A stretch of 64,000 nt of DNA, from the NCBI GenBank assembly GCA_964423425.1, contig CAYRES010000001.1, positions 124,001-188,000 of the forward strand, in the 5' to 3' direction. Under the pieces are notes generated by a model. The model was not told the DNA's origin. It searched no databases and saw only the letters and a list, made by a program, of their open reading frames with translations. Source of the stretch: CAYRES01 sp964423425 (GTDB lineage: Bacteria; Actinomycetota; Thermoleophilia; RBG-16-64-13). Shown here in pieces: positions 41,813 through 50,794 of this stretch (the stretch's first letter is position 1; each line of letters begins with the position of its first letter). The position numbers and the translations under genes were made by a program.

Positions 41813-43072
41813 ATGAGCACTGTGAGGAAGACGAATGTGAGAAGCGGGTGGAGGATTGCGCGGAGCGGCGGTGCACTCGTGCTGTGTCTCCTGCTCGTGG
41901 CCGGTCTGTGCATCATGGCGGCGGGTTGTGGGGACGGCAAGGGGGGCGGGGACACGACCGCTACGAGCCCCGGTGGGTCGGGCGAAGGACCCGTCGGCGA
42001 CCCCATCGTGATCGGTGCTATCGTCTCCACGTCGGGGCCTGCATCGCCGCTCGGCGAACCTGAGCGTAACACCATGCAGTTGCTCGAGCGACAGATCAAC
42101 GAGGCGGGCGGCGTGCTCGGCCGTCCCTTGAAGATTGTGATTCTGGACGACCAGAGCAACGCCAAGGAAGCGGTTACCGCGGCCAACCGCCTGCTGCAGC
42201 AGGACAAAGCCGTCGCCATCATCGCCGCGAGCGCTTCGGCCACCACGCTGGCCGTCAAGCCGATCACGGCCAAGGCGGGTGTTCCGCAGATCGCCATGGC
42301 GGCTTCGAACGCCATCACCGATGAGGCGCCCAACGAATGGATGTTCCGGGTGGCCCCGAAAGACGACTTGGCGGTGAACAGGGCTCTCGAGTACATCGCC
42401 GAAGAACTCGGAGCCAGCAAGATGGTCGTCCTCTACGACGAGAACGCCTTCGGTTCATCCGGCCTGGCCGAGATCGAGGCAAGTGGCCCCGGGCTCGGTC
42501 TGGAGATCGTGGCCAAGGAGTCGTATAAGACGGAGGAGACTGATCTGACCGCCCAGCTGACCAAGCTTAAAGGCAGCGATGCCGAGGTGCTCGTGGTGTG
42601 GGGCACCAATCCGGGCCCGGCGGTCGCCGCCAAGAACCTGAAGCAGCTTGCCTGGGATGTACCCTATGTGGGCAGTCACGGTATCGCGAACCTCAAGTTC
42701 ATCGAACTGGCCGGCGACTCGGCTGAGGGGGTCGTGTTCCCCTCCACGAAGATCCTCTTCCCCGAGTCCATCACCGACGCCAGGCAGAAGGCGCTCATCG
42801 AGACCTTCGTCGCCGACTACACGGAGTCCTTCGGTGAAGCGCCCAATCACTTCGCCGCTCACGGCTGGGATGCGGTCATGTTGCTGGTCGAAGCGATAGA
42901 GACGGCGGGTAGCACCGAGGCCGCCGCTATTCGTGACGCACTGAACGGCATCACCGACTTTGCGGGCGCCGACGGTATCTTCAACTACTCAACCGACGAT
43001 CACGATGGCCTTTCTGTTGAGGATCTGATCATGGTCAGGATAGAAAACGGCCGCTGGGTCCTGGCGAAGTAG
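41813..43072 (+). CDS. livK: Branched-chain/aromatic-acid ABC transporter substrate-binding lipoprotein (LivK family)
   Basis: 419 aa. A lipoprotein signal (VLCLLLVAGLCIMAAGCGD) is followed by a type I periplasmic-binding-fold protein. Family features are IVIGAIVSTSGPASPLGEPE, LLERQINEAGGVLGRPLKIV, VTAANRLLQQDKAVAIIAAS and KMVVLYDENAFGSSGLAEIE. The LivK family binds amino acids, and many members bind aromatic acids. With paaK and the ACT protein beside it, an aromatic acid such as phenylacetate is a likely ligand, but this is inference. ATG at 41813 follows AAAGGA. Confidence 0.92.
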   Translation: MSTVRKTNVRSGWRIARSGGALVLCLLLVAGLCIMAAGCGDGKGGGDTTATSPGGSGEGPVGDPIVIGAIVSTSGPASPLGEPERNTMQLLERQINEAGGVLGRPLKIVILDDQSNAKEAVTAANRLLQQDKAVAIIAASASATTLAVKPITAKAGVPQIAMAASNAITDEAPNEWMFRVAPKDDLAVNRALEYIAEELGASKMVVLYDENAFGSSGLAEIEASGPGLGLEIVAKESYKTEETDLTAQLTKLKGSDAEVLVVWGTNPGPAVAAKNLKQLAWDVPYVGSHGIANLKFIELAGDSAEGVVFPSTKILFPESITDARQKALIETFVADYTESFGEAPNHFAAHGWDAVMLLVEAIETAGSTEAAAIRDALNGITDFAGADGIFNYSTDDHDGLSVEDLIMVRIENGRWVLAK

Positions 43073-43122
43073 CACCGGAGTGCGATAGGCTTCCTTGGGT
43101 TTTTCGTGCCCCGAGAGGGGTT

Positions 43123-43156
43123 GGGGGCGAAGCCGCAGGCCGGCGGCTTCGCCCCC
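43123..43156 (+). terminator. 14-bp perfect hairpin between livK and livH
   Basis: GGGGGCGAAGCCGC (43123-43136) and its exact complement (43143-43156) enclose an AGGCCG loop. A small CCCC-GAGA-GGGG hairpin lies just upstream (43109-43120). There is no U-tract. As with dctP, it follows the binding-protein gene and probably stabilises the 3' end of the livK mRNA and/or lowers permease expression. Confidence 0.7.
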
Positions 43157-43234
43157 CGGAGATGTCGCCCAAGCCGGTGTGGGCCCAGGCAAGGAACCGG
43201 TCACACGAGGTAGAGGGAAGAGGCGTTTCGGCAC

Positions 43235-44113
43235 GTGAGCTTCGAGCAGTTCATCCAGTACATCTTCAGCGGTATCACCAGCGGCAGCATCTATGCGCTG
43301 ACCGCCCTTGGTTTCACGCTGATCTACAATGCCACCGGTCTCATCAACCTGGCCCAAGGCGAGTTCGTGATGCTGGGGGGCCTGATGGCCGTGGCCATGG
43401 TGGCCCTGGGGTTGCCCCTCCCCGTGGCCTTCCTGGTCGCGGTGGCGGCCGTGGCGTTGCTTGCCGCTCTTCTGCAACAAGTGGCCATTCGTCCCCTCCT
43501 TCCGAAGGGTGTACTTGCGCAGGTGATAGCCACCGTGGGGGCGTCGCTCGCGCTCCGCACGGCAGCCATGATGATATGGGGGCGCGAAGCGCTGCCCCTG
43601 GAACCATTCTCGGGTGATACCCCGCTTCGGGTGGCGGGAGCCAGCCTGCTTCCCCAGACAGTGTGGGTGGTGGGCCTCACGCTGGTCATCGTGTTGGTGC
43701 TGCAGCTCTTCTACCGGCGGACGCTCACCGGTAAGGCGGTGCGGGCCTGCTCCATCAATCCACAGGCGGCCCGTCTCATGGGGGTCTCATATTCGAGAGT
43801 GGTACTTCTGAGCTTCATTGTGAGTGGCGTCATCTCCGCGGCCGGGGGGGTGATGATCACCCCCATCAGCTTCATGAGCTACAGCTCCGGCGCCCTCATC
43901 GGCCTGAAAGGTTTTGCGGCGGCTGCGCTCGGCGGCCTCGGCAACCCCATGGGCGCGGTCATCGGAGGTTTCGCACTTGGGATCCTGGAGGGGCTCTCCG
44001 TCGGCGTCATCTCTTCCGGCTACAAAGATGCCGTGGCGTTCATCATCCTTCTTCTGGTGCTGTTCGTGCGTCCACAGGGCCTGTTCGGGGCAAGGGTGGT
44101 AGAGAAGGAATGA
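43235..44113 (+). CDS. livH: Branched-chain-type ABC transporter permease LivH
   Basis: 292 aa with about eight helices. Typical LivH start FIQYIFSGITSGSIYALTAL, then TGLINLAQGEFVMLGGLMAV and a cytoplasmic loop near KAVRACSINPQAARLMGV (EAA-like). The C-terminus GGLGNPMGAVIGGFALGILE is characteristic. GTG start at 43235, 160 nt after livK. Its stop overlaps livM (ATGA). Confidence 0.96.
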   Translation: MSFEQFIQYIFSGITSGSIYALTALGFTLIYNATGLINLAQGEFVMLGGLMAVAMVALGLPLPVAFLVAVAAVALLAALLQQVAIRPLLPKGVLAQVIATVGASLALRTAAMMIWGREALPLEPFSGDTPLRVAGASLLPQTVWVVGLTLVIVLVLQLFYRRTLTGKAVRACSINPQAARLMGVSYSRVVLLSFIVSGVISAAGGVMITPISFMSYSSGALIGLKGFAAAALGGLGNPMGAVIGGFALGILEGLSVGVISSGYKDAVAFIILLLVLFVRPQGLFGARVVEKE

Positions 44114-45258
44114 CACATCGCGGCCCTGAAGCTCCCGAGCTGACATCGGCTTCATCCGCCGGTAGGATGGGCGATGGGGCGGCCGGCGGGACGGGCTCAC
44201 CCCCTGCTGTGCCGGGTGCCCCAGGAAGGGGTCACGTCTCCGGTGGTTCGGGAGGCACGCCGGGGCGGGCTTTCGCGCGCCGCAACGCCGGTTTTGTGGT
44301 GCTCGCCGTGGTGGTCCTCTGCCTGCCCCTGTTCGTAAGCGACATCTATTACTTGTCGATACTGGCCTTCATGGCCACGCGATTCATCGTTGTCATAGGG
44401 CTCAACCTCCTGATGGCCCAAGCCGGCCAGATATCACTTGGTCATGCTGCCTTCGTGGGTCTCGGAGCCTATGGGTCGGCCATCCTGGTCACGAAGGCGG
44501 GGTTCAACCCCTGGGTGGCCATGGTGGTGGCCGCCGCCCTCTCTGCGGCGGTGGCGGTCGTCATTGGTATCCCCACCCTCCGCCTGAAGGGCCACTACCT
44601 GGCGATGGCGACCCTGGGATTCGGTGAGATTGTGCTCATCCTCATGATCCAACTCAAGGGTCTCACCAACGGCACCGATGGCATCACGGGTGTTCCGCCT
44701 CTCACTATCGGCGGGCTGGACTTCTCCGAGCCCAAGGCCTATCACTTCCTGGTGTGGGGAGTGGCTTTGGTGGTGTTCCTGCTCGCGCAGAACCTCACCT
44801 CTTCCCGGGTGGGGCGCTCGCTCCGGGCGCTCCGGCGCTCCGAGATCGCCGCCGAATCTTTGGGTGTCAACACGTCCTATCGAAAGGTACAGGTCTTCGC
44901 CCTCTCTGCCGTGCTCGCCAGCATCGCCGGCAGTTTCGACGCGCACTACATCCAGTTTGTGAGCCCCGACCAGTTCTCCATCACCTTCTCAATCATTTTG
45001 GTGACGAGCGTGGTGGTGGGAGGATTCCGCTCAGTGTGGGGGGCTCTCTGGGGTACCATGGTGGTGGTGATCCTGCCCGAGGTCGTGAAGCGGTTCAACG
45101 AAGATGCGGTCAATCTGGTCTTCGGCCTCATGTTGATACTACTCATGATCTTCACTCCCATCCGCTTCGGTTGGCTCGACGGTCTACGTAAGCGATTGCG
45201 GCGGGGAGGCGGCGCTCCGAGTACTCCGCCGGACGGCGGCCGCAAGAGAGGGGGCTGA
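44110..45258 (+). CDS. livM: Branched-chain-type ABC transporter permease LivM
   Basis: 382 aa. The N-terminal 50 residues are Gly/Pro/Ser-rich and disordered, unusual for LivM. About ten helices follow, with IGLNLLMAQAGQISLGHAAF, LRLKGHYLAMATLGFGEIVL and SLRALRRSEIAAESLGVNTS. The partner of LivH in the translocation pore. ATG overlaps the livH stop. The disordered start could be an annotation artefact if translation begins at a later start codon, but no better SD is seen. Confidence 0.95.
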   Translation: MTHRGPEAPELTSASSAGRMGDGAAGGTGSPPAVPGAPGRGHVSGGSGGTPGRAFARRNAGFVVLAVVVLCLPLFVSDIYYLSILAFMATRFIVVIGLNLLMAQAGQISLGHAAFVGLGAYGSAILVTKAGFNPWVAMVVAAALSAAVAVVIGIPTLRLKGHYLAMATLGFGEIVLILMIQLKGLTNGTDGITGVPPLTIGGLDFSEPKAYHFLVWGVALVVFLLAQNLTSSRVGRSLRALRRSEIAAESLGVNTSYRKVQVFALSAVLASIAGSFDAHYIQFVSPDQFSITFSIILVTSVVVGGFRSVWGALWGTMVVVILPEVVKRFNEDAVNLVFGLMLILLMIFTPIRFGWLDGLRKRLRRGGGAPSTPPDGGRKRGG

Positions 45259-45260
45259 TC

Positions 45261-46022
45261 GTGCCGGTTCTCAAAGTGGAACACGTGACGAAGCGTTTCG
45301 GCGGCCTGGAAGCGTTGAAGGACGTGACCTTCTCCGTTCACGAACAGCAGATCAAGGCCCTCATCGGCCCGAATGGAGCCGGCAAGAGCACCATGTTCAA
45401 TCTCATCGCGGGGGCGGACAAACCAAGCGAGGGATCCATCTCCTTCCGAGCCCACGATCTGGTGGGCCGTCCGGCGCATGCGGTGTCGCGTCTGGGTGTG
45501 GGCCGCACCTTCCAACACTCGCGCCTGTTCGACGACCTCTCGGTGCTCGAGAACGTCATGGTGGGCCGCTACGCGAAGACCACGTCGGGTGTGGTCACCG
45601 GTGTGCTTCGTCTGCCGCGGCACAGCCGCGAGGAGCGCCAGACCGAGGAAGCGGCGGCGAGAGCGCTGCGCCGGGTGAGCCTCGCCGACAAAGCGGCGGA
45701 GCTGGCCGGCAATCTTCCCGTGGGCGAGCGGCACCTGCTCGAGATCGCGCGGGCCCTCGCCACCGAACCAGACCTCCTGCTGCTCGACGAGCCTGCCGCG
45801 GGCCTGAACGAAGAGGAGACCGCCCGTTTGAGCACCTACGTCCGCAAGATGCGCGACGACGGCATCACCGTACTTTTGGTGGAGCACGACATGGGCTTCG
45901 TCATGGACATATCCGACGAAGTGGTGGTGTTGGATTACGGGCGGAAGATCGCCGAGGGGCCACCACTCATGATCCAGAGCAATGAAGATGTCATCCGTGC
46001 CTATCTAGGAGAGGAGATCTGA
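45261..46022 (+). CDS. livG: Branched-chain-type ABC transporter ATPase LivG
   Basis: 253 aa. Walker A GPNGAGKST (about 35-43), ABC signature NLPVGERHLLEIARAL and Walker B LLLLDEPAAGL, with the LivG-type insert between. The LPxGxRxxLE signature is the usual LivG variant. It powers uptake with LivF. GTG start two nt after the livM stop. Order H-M-G-F is canonical. Confidence 0.96.
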   Translation: MPVLKVEHVTKRFGGLEALKDVTFSVHEQQIKALIGPNGAGKSTMFNLIAGADKPSEGSISFRAHDLVGRPAHAVSRLGVGRTFQHSRLFDDLSVLENVMVGRYAKTTSGVVTGVLRLPRHSREERQTEEAAARALRRVSLADKAAELAGNLPVGERHLLEIARALATEPDLLLLDEPAAGLNEEETARLSTYVRKMRDDGITVLLVEHDMGFVMDISDEVVVLDYGRKIAEGPPLMIQSNEDVIRAYLGEEI

Positions 46023-46024
46023 GC

Positions 46025-46795
46025 GTGGCCGATGATCGGGGCATGCTGAGCCTGGAGGCGGTTCGTACGGGCTACGGGGCGATCGAGGTGCTCCATGGCA
46101 TCGACCTCACCATCGCTCAGGGCGAGGTGGTCACCATCATCGGAGTGAACGGGTCGGGCAAGAGTACACTGCTCAAGGCGGTATCGGGGTTGATCCCGCT
46201 GTGGGGAGGGGGCATCAGCTTGGCAGGGGAGGCCCTGGACTCCCTCTCGGTGGAGCAGATCGTGGAGCGGGGAGTGATCCAGGTTCCCGAGGGCAGGCAA
46301 CTGTTCGGGCCTCTCACGGTGGAGGAGAACTTGGAACTCGGGGCGTATGCGCGGCGCGGGCGCCACCGGGGAGGAAAGACGTACGCGTACAAGTTGGCGG
46401 AAGTCTTCTCACTGTTTCCGCGCCTTGAGGAGCGTCGCCGTCAGGAAGCGGGGACGCTTTCGGGCGGCGAGCAACAGATGCTGGCGGTGGGCAGGGCGCT
46501 CATGGCCGAGCCGCGGGTGCTCCTGCTCGACGAACCCTCCATGGGCCTGGCTCCCCTCTTGGTCAAGGAGATATTCACCACACTTCGCCGCCTCAGCGAG
46601 GGTGGTCTCACCATGATCCTGGTGGAGCAGGATGCCCGCATCGCACTCAGCCTGGCCCATCGAGGCCTGGTGATGGAGCGGGGCAGTGTGGTACTCGAGG
46701 ACTCAGCCGCCTCTCTCTTGAAGAATCCGGAGGTGCAGGTGATCTACTTCGGGCAGAAACCGGGTAGGAAGGTCATGAGCACCACTCCGGAGTAA
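46025..46795 (+). CDS. livF: Branched-chain-type ABC transporter ATPase LivF
   Basis: 256 aa. Walker A IGVNGSGKSTLLKAVSG, signature TLSGGEQQMLAVGRALM, Walker B LLLDEPSMGLAPLL. Second ATPase of the liv system. GTG start three nt after the livG stop. It ends 101 nt before paaK, with no terminator seen in between, so paaK is probably co-transcribed. Confidence 0.96.
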   Translation: MADDRGMLSLEAVRTGYGAIEVLHGIDLTIAQGEVVTIIGVNGSGKSTLLKAVSGLIPLWGGGISLAGEALDSLSVEQIVERGVIQVPEGRQLFGPLTVEENLELGAYARRGRHRGGKTYAYKLAEVFSLFPRLEERRRQEAGTLSGGEQQMLAVGRALMAEPRVLLLDEPSMGLAPLLVKEIFTTLRRLSEGGLTMILVEQDARIALSLAHRGLVMERGSVVLEDSAASLLKNPEVQVIYFGQKPGRKVMSTTPE

Positions 46796-46896
46796 TCGGC
46801 CGTATAACGGTGCGCCCGATCCGAGTCTCCACCGGCGCGTGAGTGGGTGCTGTGCGGCTGGGGCGGGCGGACCCCCCATCGGGGATTGCGAGGACT

Positions 46897-48201
46897 ATGG
46901 ACGCCATCTGGAATCCGGAATACGAGACCATGGGAAGGGGAGAGCTCGAGGAGCTCCAATTCTCGCGTCTGCAGACCACTCTGCGCTGGGCGCATGAGAA
47001 CGTGCCCTTCTACCGTTCCCTTTGGGAGGAAGCGGGCGTACGCCCTGGTGACGTGCGTTCCCTCGAAGACCTCACCAAGCTGCCCTTCATGAGCCAGGAT
47101 GATTTCCGCAGAGCCTATCCCTACGGGCTCTTCGCCGTTCCGCTGGAGCGGGTCGTGCGTGTGCACACCTCCTCGGGCACCACCAACTGGCCGGCCGTGG
47201 TGGGCTACACGCGGGGGGATCTGAACACCTGGGCGGAACTCTGTGCCCGGGTGGTTGTCGCTGGTGGGGCCCAATCGCATGACGTCGCCCAGATCACCTT
47301 TGGCTACGGTCTGCCCACCGGGGCCTTCGGTTTGCAGGCCGGACTGGAACGAGTGGGAGTGACGGTCATTCCGGCGTCCACCGGGAACACGCGCCGCCAA
47401 CTGCGGATCATGCGCGATTACCACACCACTCTCTTGGTGTCGGCGCCGAGCTATGCGCTCCATCTGGCCCGGATCGCCGGCGAGCTGGGCTACGGTTTCG
47501 GGGAGATGAGCCTGCGGGCGGGCCTGTTCGGGGCGGAACCGTGGACCAATCGCGTGCGCGGCGAGATCGAGACCGTCATGGGTATCAGCGCCACCGACAA
47601 TTACGGGCTGTCGCAGGTCATCGGCCCCGGCATCTCGGGCGAGTGCAGCCTGAAGGACGGCCTGCATATCAACGAGGATCACTTCATCGTGGAGGTCATC
47701 GATCCGGAAACGGGAGAGCGGGTGCCCGAGGGCAAGGAAGGTGAACTCGTGTTCACCTCGCTCACCAAGGAAGCCGTCCCCGTGGTACGGTATCGGACGG
47801 GCGATGTGGCAGCGGTGAATCTCGAGCCCTGTCGGTGCGGGCGTACCTTCGCCCGTCACACCAAGGTGTACTCGCGTACTGACGACATGTTGGTCATCAG
47901 GGGAGTGAACGTTTATCCTTGGCAGGTGGAGAGGGTGCTCGAGACAATTGAAGGGCTCGAGCCCAACTTCCAGATCATCGTCGACCGGCGCGGAGCTCTC
48001 GACTCGGTCGAAGTGCAGATCGAGATGAAGCCCACGTTCTTCCCCGATGAAATGCGCAAGTTGGTGGAGTTCAAGCGCCTGGTGGAGGAGAGGCTTCACC
48101 GGGAACTTGGGGTGCGGGTGCAGGTAAGACTGGTGGAACCGCGCAGCATTCCGAAACTGGTCGACCGCACCCGCAGGGTGATAGATCGGCGGGAGGGGTA
48201 G
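46897..48201 (+). CDS. paaK: Phenylacetate-CoA ligase family AMP-forming enzyme
   Basis: 434 aa, the length of anaerobe and archaeal PaaK. Motifs: NPEYETMGRGELEELQ, VRVHTSSGTTNWPAVVGYT (AMP-binding P-loop), LFGAEPWTN, TDNYGLSQVIGPG, VRYRTGDVAAVNLEPCRCGR and VIRGVNVYPWQVE. It activates phenylacetate or a related aryl acid to its CoA thioester with ATP. Location after livKHMGF and near an ACT protein supports uptake plus activation of aromatic acids. Exact acid unproven. ATG at 46897 is chosen for matching family N-termini. Confidence 0.92.
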   Translation: MDAIWNPEYETMGRGELEELQFSRLQTTLRWAHENVPFYRSLWEEAGVRPGDVRSLEDLTKLPFMSQDDFRRAYPYGLFAVPLERVVRVHTSSGTTNWPAVVGYTRGDLNTWAELCARVVVAGGAQSHDVAQITFGYGLPTGAFGLQAGLERVGVTVIPASTGNTRRQLRIMRDYHTTLLVSAPSYALHLARIAGELGYGFGEMSLRAGLFGAEPWTNRVRGEIETVMGISATDNYGLSQVIGPGISGECSLKDGLHINEDHFIVEVIDPETGERVPEGKEGELVFTSLTKEAVPVVRYRTGDVAAVNLEPCRCGRTFARHTKVYSRTDDMLVIRGVNVYPWQVERVLETIEGLEPNFQIIVDRRGALDSVEVQIEMKPTFFPDEMRKLVEFKRLVEERLHRELGVRVQVRLVEPRSIPKLVDRTRRVIDRREG

Positions 48202-48276
48202 GCGAGGTGGCGGTGAACAAGGTGGGTGCGAGGGCGGCGGCGCCTACAACAGTGCGCGGCCGGGGAGGATGCCAAA

Positions 48277-48660
48277 ATGGCGCTTGAACCGGGCCTGTCG
48301 GGCAGCGTAAGCACAGTCGTGGTCGAGGATGTGACGGCCCTTGCTCTCGGCACCGGCTCCGTGCACAGTCTGGCCACGCCGGCGATGATAGCGCTCATGG
48401 AAGCGGCGGCCATGCGCGCAGTGGCCGATGATCTGCAACCGGGCCAATCCACGGTGGGGAGCCATGTCGATATCACTCATCTCGCCCCCTCCCGGGTGGG
48501 TCTCACCGTCACGGCTACGGCCACAGTCACGGAGGTGGAGGGCAGGCGGCTCATCTTCAGCGTGTCTGCCGTCGATGACGGAGGTATCGTGGGCCGGGGC
48601 ACACACGAGAGGGTGGTCGTCGATTTGCCCACGTTCGAGGAGAAGATCCGCAGACGCTAG
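48277..48660 (+). CDS. FlK-like acyl-CoA thioesterase (hot-dog fold)
   Basis: 127 aa. It matches the fluoroacetyl-CoA thioesterase FlK family: GSVHSLATPAMIALMEAAAM, GSHVDITHLAPSRVG and VEGRRLIFSVSAVDDGG, ending HERVVVDLPTFEEKI. The catalytic Thr, Glu and His of FlK fall at Thr34, Glu42 and His68, a constant offset of eight. The two Phe residues that gate fluoroacetyl-CoA in FlK are not obvious, so another acyl-CoA is likely. GGGGAGG lies 9 nt before the ATG. It is the last gene of the paaK side. Confidence 0.82.
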   Translation: MALEPGLSGSVSTVVVEDVTALALGTGSVHSLATPAMIALMEAAAMRAVADDLQPGQSTVGSHVDITHLAPSRVGLTVTATATVTEVEGRRLIFSVSAVDDGGIVGRGTHERVVVDLPTFEEKIRRR

Positions 48661-48752
48661 CTGCACTCGTGCGGGTGGGACATGGCGGCGTGCCTCGCTG
48701 CGGTTGTCAGGCTCCGGTTATGGCCGACGAGTGGCCGGCATGAGGGCCCAGC

Positions 48753-49730
48753 TCATCGAGAGAGGTACGAATGCCTCGCCAGGCCCTCCCGGGTCCACTG
48801 CTCCAGCCCCCTGAGCAGCACATAGAGCGAGATGACGGCGGACACGAACGCGCCGAGCGGGGCGAGCACCGTCCACTGGTTCACCTGCAGCGAAGCTCGT
48901 GACTGTCCGATGAGCCCGGCCCATTCGTTGGTGATCGAGTAGTAGGCTGGGGGATCGAGCCCCAACTTCGTGCCACCGAGGAACAGGTTGAAGATACCGA
49001 GCTGGCCCAAGAGGGTGAGCACAAGGATGACCTCGGTGAGGACGAGCAACATGAGGTCCTCCCTAAGCATGGGGACAATATGGCGGATTCCCACTCTGAC
49101 GCGGCCCGCCCCCAGCGACTCAGCTGCTTCCACGAACTGCGCCCGCTTGTGGGTGTAGACCTTCTCGGAGAGAGATGACGCAATTGCGGGTACGCCCACT
49201 GCAGTCATGAGCAGGCCTTGGATGAGGACCAATTGCCAGGGGTGAAGAGGAGAGGCCGTGTTGATGCCGGCCATGACGAAGAAGACTACGAGAAAGTGGG
49301 GCAGAGCACCGAGAGGGCCGGTGTTTCGCAACGAAGGTGCTTCGCCCGCCCGGGTACCTCGGACGAGGCCAAGGCATGCGCCAACGAATACCCGGGCACA
49401 CGCAACAGCAAGAGCGGTGAAGATGGTCCAGGGGGCACCGTACAAGATGAGGGAGAAGATATCGTAGCCCCAACGGTCGGTTCCGAGCCAGTGAGCGGTC
49501 GAGGGCGGCCGGGGTGGGTAAACGGCCACCGGCCCTTCTTCAGTCATCTCATAGGCAATCTTCTCTGACCAATCTCGTGGGTAGGGAGCTAGGCGGGGGC
49601 CGATCACGGCGATGAAGAGGAGAAAAGAGCAGAGTATCGCGCCGACGATCAACTTGAGAGGGAGGGGGCGCCGGCGCAGGTTTCGCTGTGTGGATGGGGA
49701 GACATTGGCTGTCTTCGGGATTGGGGTCAC
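48753..49730 (-). CDS. Peptide/nickel-type ABC permease (DppC-like)
   Basis: 325 aa with about six helices. OppC/DppC features: N-terminal helix LIVGAILCSFLLFIAVIGP, HWLGTDRWGYDIFSLILYG and a permease loop EAAESLGAGRVRVGIRHIVP (EAA motif). It would pair with the upstream DppB-like protein. There is no binding protein or ATPase in the neighbourhood, so those must be supplied from elsewhere. It follows the B-type gene by 4 nt, clearly one operon. Confidence 0.88.
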   Translation of the reverse strand: MTPIPKTANVSPSTQRNLRRRPLPLKLIVGAILCSFLLFIAVIGPRLAPYPRDWSEKIAYEMTEEGPVAVYPPRPPSTAHWLGTDRWGYDIFSLILYGAPWTIFTALAVACARVFVGACLGLVRGTRAGEAPSLRNTGPLGALPHFLVVFFVMAGINTASPLHPWQLVLIQGLLMTAVGVPAIASSLSEKVYTHKRAQFVEAAESLGAGRVRVGIRHIVPMLREDLMLLVLTEVILVLTLLGQLGIFNLFLGGTKLGLDPPAYYSITNEWAGLIGQSRASLQVNQWTVLAPLGAFVSAVISLYVLLRGLEQWTREGLARHSYLSR

Positions 49731-49734
49731 CTGC

Positions 49735-50682
49735 CTACAACCTCGCGGCGGCTTCCTGGATCGCAGACAGGAGTAGGCGCATGGCGATTACCAGAATGAA
49801 GAACAGCCCTATCGTGACCACCAAGCTGTTGAAGACCAAGGCGAACTCGTAGTACCGACTTCCTGCCCACGCGAACAACAGGCGGGTGACGCCCCGCAGG
49901 TTGAAAAGGTACTCCACGATGAAAAGGTTCCCCAGCATGAGGGCGGCCAGCTTGGTGGCATTGGCGCGGACGTGTACCAAGGCGTGGGGAAGGACGTGGC
50001 GCCACGTCGTGCGAGCCGTGCTGAGCCCCTGAGCCCGGGCAACGAGAACGTATTCCTTGGTAGACACCTCGAAGACCCGGTGCGAGACGTCACGCATGAG
50101 GTACACGGTGGGAAGCACCGAGAGCACGATGAGCGGCAGCAGTACGGCTTGTTCTTCCACGCTGATGGATGCCGTTCGAGCGAGTCTGAGGCCGGTCTCC
50201 TTGAAGATGGCCACCACAGCGATCTGCAGAAGGAGGGCGAGCACGAAGTCCGGGAGTACTCCCACACCGCCCAAGAGATCCTGTGCTGCTTCGCGGCGCC
50301 TGGCTCCGAGCAGCACACCGAAAGACAGTCCGAGCAAGAGGGATATGGTGAGAGCGATACTCGAATACCGAAGCGAGGTTGGGAGGGTATACCTCAGTGT
50401 GTCGATGAATGAGCGGGAGGCCCAGTGCGCTCCGTACGTGAAGCTCTCGCCGGTGAAGAGTCCGTGAACATATCCAGCGATAGAACGGGGCAGTGCGAGA
50501 GGGTCGACGTGAAGCACCCCTCCCTGCACATAGAACACCTCGGGGAGGCCGGCGATCAAGAACAGCCCGAGCAGGCACCCCAAGAGGTATGCGGGTCTTC
50601 TGATGATCGGTGGGATGCTGATGCTTGTGCGCTCCCTGAGTACATGCCTCGCTGGCCCAGCATACCGAAGAATCGTCGGCAT
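49735..50682 (-). CDS. Peptide/nickel-type ABC permease (DppB-like)
   Basis: 315 aa. About six helices with SLRYSSIALTISLLLGLSFG, an EAA loop VLVARAQGLSTARTTWRHVL and VEYLFNLRGVTRLLF. The N-terminus, 30 residues before the first helix, is longer than typical. ATG at 50682 lies 5 nt after a TATCGT box, so it may be nearly leaderless. Divergent from the SDR gene with 112 nt between; regulatory signals for both would lie there. Confidence 0.85.
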   Translation of the reverse strand: MPTILRYAGPARHVLRERTSISIPPIIRRPAYLLGCLLGLFLIAGLPEVFYVQGGVLHVDPLALPRSIAGYVHGLFTGESFTYGAHWASRSFIDTLRYTLPTSLRYSSIALTISLLLGLSFGVLLGARRREAAQDLLGGVGVLPDFVLALLLQIAVVAIFKETGLRLARTASISVEEQAVLLPLIVLSVLPTVYLMRDVSHRVFEVSTKEYVLVARAQGLSTARTTWRHVLPHALVHVRANATKLAALMLGNLFIVEYLFNLRGVTRLLFAWAGSRYYEFALVFNSLVVTIGLFFILVIAMRLLLSAIQEAAARL

Positions 50683-50794
50683 ATGGTACGATACGCTCGC
50701 TTGAGGTCCCGCGAGCGGTGTTGCGGGAGAGTCGAGCGTACATTCTCAGCTGAGTGTTTCTTCTGGTCAGGAACACCCATTCACGGAGGGAATC

